DNA from: CAVRZY01 sp963725415
GTDB taxonomy: Bacteria > Acidobacteriota > Terriglobia > Bryobacterales > Bryobacteraceae
Direction of reading: 5' to 3'
DNA: 23,365 nt
Assembly: GCA_963725415.1 (NCBI GenBank)
Contig: CAVRZY010000025.1
Location: 1-23,365 of the forward strand
A model generated the notes under the pieces. It was not told the DNA's origin and ran no database searches. It worked only from the letters and a program-made list of their open reading frames with translations. Position numbers and translations under genes: made by a program. Positions 17,536-23,365 of the stretch are shown here, in pieces (position 1 is the first letter of the stretch; each line of letters opens with the position of its first letter).

Positions 17536-20500
17536 TTACTCCACCGGGCCGGTGGCCTTCTGCAAAACCGCTTTGGCGTGGCGGGCGTAGTGGCCGTGCA
17601 GATCCTGCGCGAGTATTCGCGGAGGGTCTTCTCGCCCAGACCTTCGTAGTCGCCGCACCGATACAGCGCCCGCGCCAGGTAGAGTTCCTTCAAGGCCTGG
17701 TTGCGGGTCGTAGTATCCGTTCGGCTGGCTGGGTTGGCTTCCAGCGCGGCATCGATGGTCGTCACCGCGTGCCCGCGGAGCCCGGGTTTCTGCAGCAGCT
17801 CGGCCAGCGGCTTGGCCGCGGACTTGTCCGCCAGCGTCTCCAGCGCCATGGCCACGGCGCGGAAATGCGAGAACTCACTGTTCGGGTCGAGCTGGGCCGA
17901 CCTTCTCCAGGATCGGCTTGACGCCGACCGGCGACCGGGTGCGGCCCAGCGCGATGATGAGGCTGTCGAGCGGGCTCATGCTCGCGCCGAACTGCCCCAT
18001 GCCGGTGTAGTGCCAGCCCTCGTCCCACTGGCTGCGCGTCGACGGCCTCGGCCAGACTTCGCGCGCCGGCGGCGTCGCCCATCATGCCGAGGATATGCGC
18101 GTAGATGAGCCGGTCCTTGCTCGGGCGCGGCCGCCAGGGCCTCGCGCAGCAGCGGCTGGGCGGTGTCGAACTGGGCCAGCACAATCTCCAGCCGTCGTAG
18201 TCGTTGACCACGCCGGCGACGGCCTCGGCGACCTTCTCCTTCGGCAGCGGGAAGGTGTCCTTCTCGCTCGAGGACGCTCTCGCGGCAGATTGCCGACCTC
18301 GACGAGATGCTTCTGCAGTGCCTTGATATCGAGCGTCCGCGGTGGCGCAGCCCTTCTTGCGCGATCATGGCCGCGGCCACGCCGGCCGCGTAGCCCTGGT
18401 TCTGCACGTCGGCCTGCATGCGGATGACGCGGCATGCGCGTCGCGGTGGGCGCTGACGCCGAGGCCGGTCACGAGGATGCCGTCCAGCCCGCGCGGCAGC
18501 AGGCAGCGATACGGCACGCGCACGTCAATGTCCTCTGCGGTCCGGCGGGCGCAATCATGAACATCGGGATGCACGGTGTAGCCGTGGGTGTCGAAGTTGC
18601 TCGTGCGCGATCACGATCGTGTCCGGGAAGGTGCGGCCCAGCATCATGTCCATGGGTGAGACGTGAAGTCGCCCACGATCTGCCGCCGCTCGCGGGTGTC
18701 AATGAGCTGGCCCAGGTCGTAGGCGTCCTTGAACTTCATCCTGCGCGGTCGACCAGCACGCGCCAGATGTCGAAGACGTCGGTGTCGTCCACAAAGGTGT
18801 AATCGGTGTTGGTGTATTTCTGGCCCAGCTCGCGCGGCGGCAGGCCCGTGCCCTGCACGGCGACGTCCGCGCCGTCGGTGTAGCGGCAGGTGGCGCCCGC
18901 GGCGGCGGCGATGTCGGCGTTGCCGGTGGAGTCGATGACGGTCTTGGCCAGCACGACGCCGCGGCCGTGCGGGGTGAGCGACGACCACGCCGTTCACGCG
19001 TGCCCGTCCACGACCACGCCCTGCGCCGAGCGCGCCGTACCAGATATCCACGCCGGCCTTGCGCAGCTCGCCGCGGAACCATTCGCTCTTGTGCTCCGGA
19101 TTCCAGCTGCCGCTCACGCATCTTCGTCGCCGTAAGCCGCCACGCCCTTTGTCCACTTCCGTGGTGAAGCCCACGCGGTTGCCGTGATAGTAGCTGGCGA
19201 TATAGCCCATCGTGCCGACGCCGCCGAGCCCGTGCAGATATTCGATCAGCAGGGTCCGGGCGCCCTGGCGTCCCGCCGCAATGCCGGCGGGCGCCCCGCC
19301 GGTTCCGCCGCCGACCACCACCACGTCGTATTCACCCACTACCGGAACTCCGTAGGTGCTCTCGGCCATGCGCGCCGCCTCCGCGCGATGGTTCTGCTCG
19401 ATCGCGACCTCGCGGATGACCCCGGGCCGCGTTGACGGGGAGGGCTTGCCGGCTACGCGGATGCCCTCGAGTTTCGGCGCCCTGGCCGCCAACGCCGCCG
19501 CCGCCTGGCCAATCGCGGGCGCCTAACGCCATCTGGTTCACCGGCCGCAGCAAGGCTGCCGCCGCCTCCCGGGACACATCCGCACAGCCACCGAGAACGA
19601 ATATCCGCTCCTCCTTCTCCGGCTGGAAACATTCCAGCGGCACCTTCTCCGCGCCCGGCCACACCCCCGCAAAGGTCCGCCGGCTGCGGAAATGGTCCGG
19701 CGGCACCTGGAAGAGCACCTCGGCGCTGTCCACCGCCTCGGGCGACCACGTGAGGTCACGGGCAAGTTGCTCCGCCTCGGCGAATGAGCCGAAAGCGGCA
19801 CTGCGCATCGGCGCTTGAATCTCGATACTCGTGCACCGGGAAGACCTCGCCTTTCCGGTCGGTGATCGCCAGGGGCGTTGCCCCTGGGCGCAGCCGCAGC
19901 CCCTTGCCCTCGCGCGGTGCTCCGCCGACGACGACCCGCGTGAATGTCTGGGCGCCCGCCGGATACTCCGTGAACGCCGCGCCGGCCATGCGCGCCACAT
20001 TGCCGCGCTCGGTGGCGTCAACGATCACCTTGGCGAGGACGGCCTGCCGGCCGGAGCGGGTGGAAATGACGACGCCAGCCGGTTTGCCCGCGGCATCCCG
20101 CAGGAGTTCGGTGGCATAACACCAGAAAAGGAACGGCACCTTGGCTTTGATGAGCGCCTGGTCCAGGGTGCGCTTCACCTGCATGGGGGTGGTGAACGTA
20201 GCGGGCTCGCTGCCGCGCCACGGCAGGTCCGCCCGCCGCCGGGCCCTCGACGACAATCTCACCCAGCAAAACCCGGCTCGCTTCCGGACTGCGCTGCACC
20301 TCGAGCTTGAGGTAGCGGGCCTTGGCGCGGATCGCGCCGGAAAGGGCGAGCGCGTTCCATTCGAACGTCCCATCCCCAGCGCTCTCGTTCGTGATCGCGC
20401 CCGCCGGGGACCATTTCTGGCCATCGCTGCCAACCGACACGCCCACACGCCCGACCTCATAATCCGCGGGCCGCTGATACGCCATCACGTGCACCTTCCG

Positions 20501-20989
20501 AATCTCCTGCTCCGAGCCCAAATCAAGCACCAGCGCGACGTCGCCGTCGTACTGAACGCTTTGGCGGGATGCGCTCTGCCATGCCCCATCGTTCAGCAGC
20601 GACTCCGGCTTGGTGTCCAGATGCTTGGCGGCGGAAGGCTGGCTGGCGGAATACTTGAAGGGCAGGCCGGGCCCAATCGGGTCGGGTGGCGGGGGACCCG
20701 GCTTGAACACCTCGCGCGCCAAATCCGTGGACGGCGTTTCCCCCGGATCCAGCCAGAGCCGGTAAGTCGCGCACAGGTCCTCGCCCAGGTATGGCCGCGG
20801 AGCGGCCAGGAACACCTTCGCACCCGCCCGCGCCGCCTCCACGGCCGCGGCGACGCCACCGGACCCGCCACCCACCACGACCACATCCACTTCCTGCAGG
20901 ACAGGAATCACACCGGCGGGTTGAGCTATTTCGTCAGCCATGACGAGCTGCGCCATCAGCGCGGCGACGACTGGCAGAAGGCTTCGCAT
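17536..20989 (-). CDS. Giant exported double-FAD oxidoreductase with discoidin insertion and C-terminal helical repeats
   Basis: Reconstructed protein of about 1,150 residues. The start ATG 20989 gives a signal peptide (MRSLLPVVAALMAQLVMADE). First dinucleotide-binding site: VDVVVVGGGSGGVAAAVEAA. A discoidin-like insertion follows at about residues 120-245 (LLNDGAWQSASRQ, LVLDLGSEQEIRKVHVMAYQ, YLKLEVQRSPEASRVLLGEI). The FAD_oxidored body resumes (TPMQVKRTLDQALIKAKVPF, AKVIVDATERGNVARMAGAA). A second complete FAD module begins VPVVGEYDVVVVGGGTGGAP, GLGGVGTMGYIASYYHGNRV, VIDSTGNADIAAAAGATCRY, RVPYRCLLPRGLDGILVTGL. The C-terminal 200 residues are helical, HEAT-like repeats (AMALETLADKSAAKPLAELL) ending HAKAVLQKATGPVE at TAA (17536-17538). 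The region 17600-20240 has more than ten single-base frameshifts, the densest in the window. Family members are common in Planctomycetes and Verrucomicrobia; substrate unknown. It is convergent with the GDPD gene. Confidence 0.8.
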
Positions 20990-21020
20990 CGGAAGAAATG
21001 GCGTGAGCTGTTTCCCATAA

Positions 21021-21136
21021 CCCCGGCCCTCTCCCTTGGGGAGAGGGGCCTGTTGTACGTCGCAGCAGATACCGCACGTCTCGATTTGTCGCAGCGCAGC
21101 CAATGGTTCTCCCTCTCCACAAGGGAGAGGGCAGGG
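21021..21136. repeat. Pair of inverted CCCTCTCC/GGAGAGGG hairpins
   Basis: Hairpin 1: GGCCCTCTCC (21025-21034) with GGAGAGGGGCC (21040-21050). Hairpin 2: CCCTCTCC (21111-21118) with GGAGAGGG (21124-21131). The two are approximate reverse complements of each other (about 24 of 28 positions), so together they form an inverted repeat about 115 bp long. Confidence 0.75.
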
Positions 21137-21170
21137 TAGGCGACAGAATGCGTCGCCGAGACCGGCTCAG

Positions 21171-21274
21171 GCAGATTTCCAACCTGCTGGTCCCGTCGCA
21201 ATCTGGCCGCCCTCGGAATGCTGGCCGGCTTTGCCGATTGGAAATACTGTTTCATAAAGAAGTTGGAAATCTGC
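21171..21274. repeat. 13-bp inverted repeat GCAGATTTCCAAC
   Basis: GCAGATTTCCAAC (21171-21183) is exactly complementary to GTTGGAAATCTGC (21262-21274), with 78 bp between. It may be the ends of a small palindromic intergenic element. Confidence 0.65.
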
Positions 21275-21342
21275 AGCTACGCACTGGTGTCGCCGGCAAA
21301 CTGCGGACTCCTAGGATACGGCATCTGGTGCTCTGGAACGGG

Positions 21343-22088
21343 TTATTGAATTGGCTTTGCCGGCCCTCTGAGGCAGGGAGCGACAGCCTCTCTCCAAATC
21401 GCGTAACCCTTCGCGTTCATGTGCAACCGATCCTCGACAAAAATATCCGGCTTGGGCTGGCCGTCCGGGCCAAGCATGAGCGGGAACACATTGATGAAGG
21501 TAATTCCCTGGAGACGGCAATAGCGTTCGACCAGGGAGTTAAGCCGCTTAACTTTCTCTACCTGGCTCCAGCGCCTAGGGTTCGGGGCGCTGGCGATATA
21601 GGCGATGTCCGCCTTGGGTAATCGGCCGCGAATCCTGGTTACGAGCGCAACGAAGTCACCATAAACCACCTCGGGGTCTTTGCCGGCGTTAATGTCATTG
21701 CCGCCGGCATAGATCACCACTTGCCGGGGTTGGCAGGGGGTGATAATGCGGTCAGCGAACTTGACCGAGTCTGCCAGTTGCGAACCCCCGAAGCCGTGGT
21801 TAACGACAGGGAAGCCGGGAAAGTCCGCCCCCAGGCTCTTCCAGAGTCTGATGCTGGAGCTGCCCACGAAGACAATGCAGCCCTTCGGCGGTGGATTGGT
21901 CTGGTCTCGGGCCTCCAGCGCGGCGATTTCCTTTTCCCACTTGGACGAGTCGTGGGTAGCGAGGGAATTGGAGGGGCGGTGCGGCAGCCGGCGCCCAGCA
22001 GCAAGGCCAGCAGCGTGAGGGGCAGAAGCGCGGACAACAGGGTTCGCTGCGGAGAGAGAATTGGTGCTCTAGTCGGGCTCATTCTCAC
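21343..22088 (-). CDS. SGNH-hydrolase (GDSL-like) lipoprotein
   Basis: About 248 residues. The start ATG 22088 (22082 also possible) gives a lipoprotein signal with lipobox: LLPLTLLALLLGAGC, so the mature protein is probably anchored by the cysteine. After a one-base shift near 21970 the mature part reads ATHDSSKWEKEIAALEARDQ. The SGNH blocks follow in order: CIVFVGSSSIRLW (block I, nucleophile Ser), VVNHGFGGSQLAD (block II Gly), IYAGGNDINAG (block III Asn) and EDRLHMNAKGYAIW (block V, Asp-x-x-His). This is the arrangement of small esterases such as carbohydrate or acyl esterases; the substrate is unknown. From about 21950 to the stop the frame is intact. Confidence 0.88.
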
Positions 22089-22148
22089 CGCATCCTGTCA
22101 AACCGGGAGGATTGAGTCAAACAGCAAGGGTTCATACTCCGGCGCGGC

Positions 22149-22166
22149 CAGGGCTGCATCAAGCTC
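22149..22166 (+). repeat. 18-bp dispersed repeat, copy 3
   Basis: Identical to 6869-6886. It lies in the 215-bp gap between the lipoprotein gene and the uncharacterised gene at 22304-23063, which otherwise holds only the hairpin at 22256-22294. Confidence 0.8.
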
Positions 22167-22255
22167 GGATTAGCGCATGCCGGCGAGGTCTTGCGTGAGG
22201 GCTTCCCATTGCTTTCTGCTGACCAGTCCAACCCGGCAGGGTTGGTAGCCGGTAG

Positions 22256-22294
22256 CCGGGGGTCGTTTCGGGGCGGCAGGGAAACGACCCCCGG
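22256..22294 (-). terminator. Strong hairpin downstream of the uncharacterised gene
   Basis: CCGGGGGTCGTTTC (22256-22269) and GAAACGACCCCCGG (22281-22294) form a perfect 14-bp stem with an 11-nt loop. It begins 9 bp after the stop codon of the minus-strand gene at 22304. There is no U-tract on that strand, so it may stabilise or pause transcripts rather than terminate them by the classical intrinsic route. Confidence 0.55.
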
Positions 22295-22303
22295 ACCCGC
22301 GGG

Positions 22304-23063
22304 CTAGTCTTGGCGGTTTTTGGGCGACCAACGCGGCCACGTCCTGGCCGGGACCAAGGCATTGGCCAGAAACATGCCCAGCTCGTTTTCCCACCCGTTT
22401 ATGTGCTGCCACACCCGGATGAAGATGCGCGAGCGCTCCAGGGGAATGTGGTAGCTCTTGTGCTTCAGCTTTCTCCACTCCTTCAGCTTCTTCAGATACA
22501 GCTTGATGATGTCGCTCTCGCCTCTCACGGGTGCGGACAGAAGCCCCAGGAAGGAATAGTGGCTGTTCTTGTCCACCCCGGCGTTGCACGGGGCCCAGGC
22601 GAACACCATAAGGTCCTCCTGCCCGAGGCGGGCTTCCCAGCCGACCCTTGGGAAAATCTTTACCTTCATGGCAATCGGGTCCCGGACCTCCCGGATGCGG
22701 AAGCCAACCACCGGGTTCGGGCCAAAGACGGGCAACGGCGGCGGGTCCAGCAGCGGCTCCCGTCCGCAGGTCCGCAGCACCGTGTTAATCTTTTTGAAGA
22801 GCAGTATTCCATCCAGCGGGCCGGATTTCCCAAAACTGGACCGGCTGTGCACTTCCAGCGCCCGCCTCCGCCACGCTTCCCGGCGTTCATCGGACAAATC
22901 GTTCCAGATGTGCGAAAACTCGGCCATGTTCCCCCACACACCGTTGCGCGGCCGTGCCGGGCTGTTTGGGCAGGACAAACTCCTTCAGGTAGGGGCCAAA
23001 CCGATTCCGACTGGCGACGATTTTGCCCCGTTTCCCCTTCTGTGGCACATCCTGGAATCTCAT
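22304..23063 (-). CDS. Uncharacterised protein of a verrucomicrobial family
   Basis: About 253 residues with no signal peptide. The start ATG 23063 gives MRFQDVPQKGKRGKIVASRN, then RFGPYLKEFVLPKQPGTAAQ; after a one-base shift near 22950 it continues VWGNMAEFSHIWNDLSDERR, ALEVHSRSSFGKSGPLDGIL, LFKKINTVLRTCGREPLLDP and FGPNPVVGFRIREVRD. The later half has a beta-rich portion and a conserved ending, RIFIRVWQHINGWENELGMF. The layout (a basic N-terminus of the RFG.Y...V.P..P.T..Q type, 'LSDERREAWRRRA', then INTVL and a 'DPP' linker) is one I associate with hypothetical proteins in this phylum; no function is known to me. It is not obviously linked to its neighbours. Confidence 0.7.
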
Positions 23064-23235
23064 AGGGTCATGTTCTTTCACTTGGCGGCTGACCCGTCCC
23101 GGACGCTCGCTTGCCCAGGCCTGCGCCGCCGGCAGAGATGCTGTTGTCATCCGCTGCACTACGCCACCCATCTTAACACCCCCGCGCCCCAGCGCAATCC
23201 TGCGCCCGGGCCGCCGTCCGCTGAGGAGTGGGGTT

Positions 23236-23365
23236 ATGAGGGCAAGTCGTGCCGAATGGTTTTCAACGAAAGTGGCACCAGACGGCAGCCCTGCGGCAAA
23301 GGCGTCGCCGCTTGTATGGGATGATTTGCCTGAGAAGTTTGGGCTAGCGCGGACGCTCGCCCTCC
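23236..23365 (+). CDS. Possible start of a small gene running into a dispersed repeat (partial)
   Basis: ATG 23236 is preceded at 7 nt by AGGAG (23224-23228), a good ribosome binding site. The frame MRASRAEWFSTKVAPDGSPA ... DDLPEKFGLARTLAL is open for 43 codons to the window edge. The final 34 bp are the dispersed repeat also found at 6797-6830, so the C-terminal residues come from repeat sequence. It resembles no known family. The rest of the 302 bp after position 23063 shows nothing I can support. Confidence 0.3.
   Translation, partial: MRASRAEWFSTKVAPDGSPAAKASPLVWDDLPEKFGLARTLAL
23332..23365 (-). repeat. 34-bp dispersed repeat, second copy
   Basis: Reverse complement matches 6797-6830 at 32 of 34 positions. 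The repeat may continue past the window edge. Confidence 0.8.

Larger units (their letters stand above)
20990..21342. other. Repeat-containing intergenic region
   Basis: About 350 bp between two genes on the minus strand. No convincing gene. It contains the inverted pair of CCCTCTCC hairpins (21021-21136) and a 13-bp inverted repeat (21171-21183 / 21262-21274). Any promoter of the FAD oxidoreductase gene must lie here, but I could not pick one out. Confidence 0.6.

Noticed and set aside
20141..21139. 332-residue open frame on the plus strand
   Set aside because: It is antisense to the N-terminal half of the FAD oxidoreductase, which carries clear GGGSGG and discoidin motifs.
1..23365. Programmed ribosomal frameshifting as the cause of the many frame changes
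   Set aside because: The shifts go in both directions, occur at non-slippery sequences, and affect unrelated genes several times each. That fits random indels, not recoding signals.

Overview
The window is GC-rich DNA that most resembles an uncultured member of the Verrucomicrobiota (Limisphaerales/Pedosphaera-like). This rests on protein-family recognition only. The pointers are a pseudopilin with the short C-terminal H...DG motif, Tat-exported Gfo/Idh and beta-propeller proteins, HzsA-related diheme proteins, discoidin modules in exported proteins, FAD-dependent oxidoreductases of the planctomycete/verrucomicrobial type, and many short palindromic repeats between genes. No rRNA, tRNA, CRISPR array or transposase gene was seen.

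A property that governs the whole reading is that most genes are broken by single-base frameshifts. The conserved protein resumes in another frame within a few codons, often several times per gene. I therefore annotate reconstructed genes spanning the breaks. Uncorrected sequencing or assembly indels are the likeliest cause. A few stretches of more than 800 bp are clean: the metallophosphoesterase, the first 1.2 kb of the EEP gene, the first 1.5 kb of the RCC1 gene and the last 1 kb of the HzsA-like gene.

Layout. 1-703 (-): 3'-truncated ygeW-type knotted carbamoyltransferase. 1018-6788 (+): four genes in a row, with 3- and 4-bp gaps between the last three: pseudopilin, two-module exported protein of unknown function, degenerate EEP-fold protein with a membrane anchor and coiled coil, and Tat-exported beta-propeller protein. 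6789-7531: a repeat island with a hairpin, a 138-bp palindromic structure containing 11-bp-phased heptamers, and a 177-bp MITE-like element with terminal inverted repeats and a 10-bp target duplication. 7532-9616 (+): RCC1-repeat protein. 9695-12666 (+): discoidin + HzsA-like diheme protein. 12768-13294 (+): small unknown protein. 13421-14284 (-): CPPED1-like metallophosphoesterase. 14332-15578 (-): Tat-exported Gfo/Idh/MocA oxidoreductase. 15709-17458 (+): double glycerophosphodiester phosphodiesterase. 17536-20989 (-): very large double-FAD oxidoreductase with a discoidin insertion and helical repeats. 21343-22088 (-): SGNH-hydrolase lipoprotein. 22304-23063 (-): uncharacterised family. The last 130 bp hold the start of a possible small gene that runs into a dispersed repeat.

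Most products are predicted to be exported or membrane-attached, which fits an extracytoplasmic, polymer- or sugar-degrading lifestyle. Only 1995-6788 looks like a real operon. The remaining genes alternate strand and do not form an obvious single pathway.
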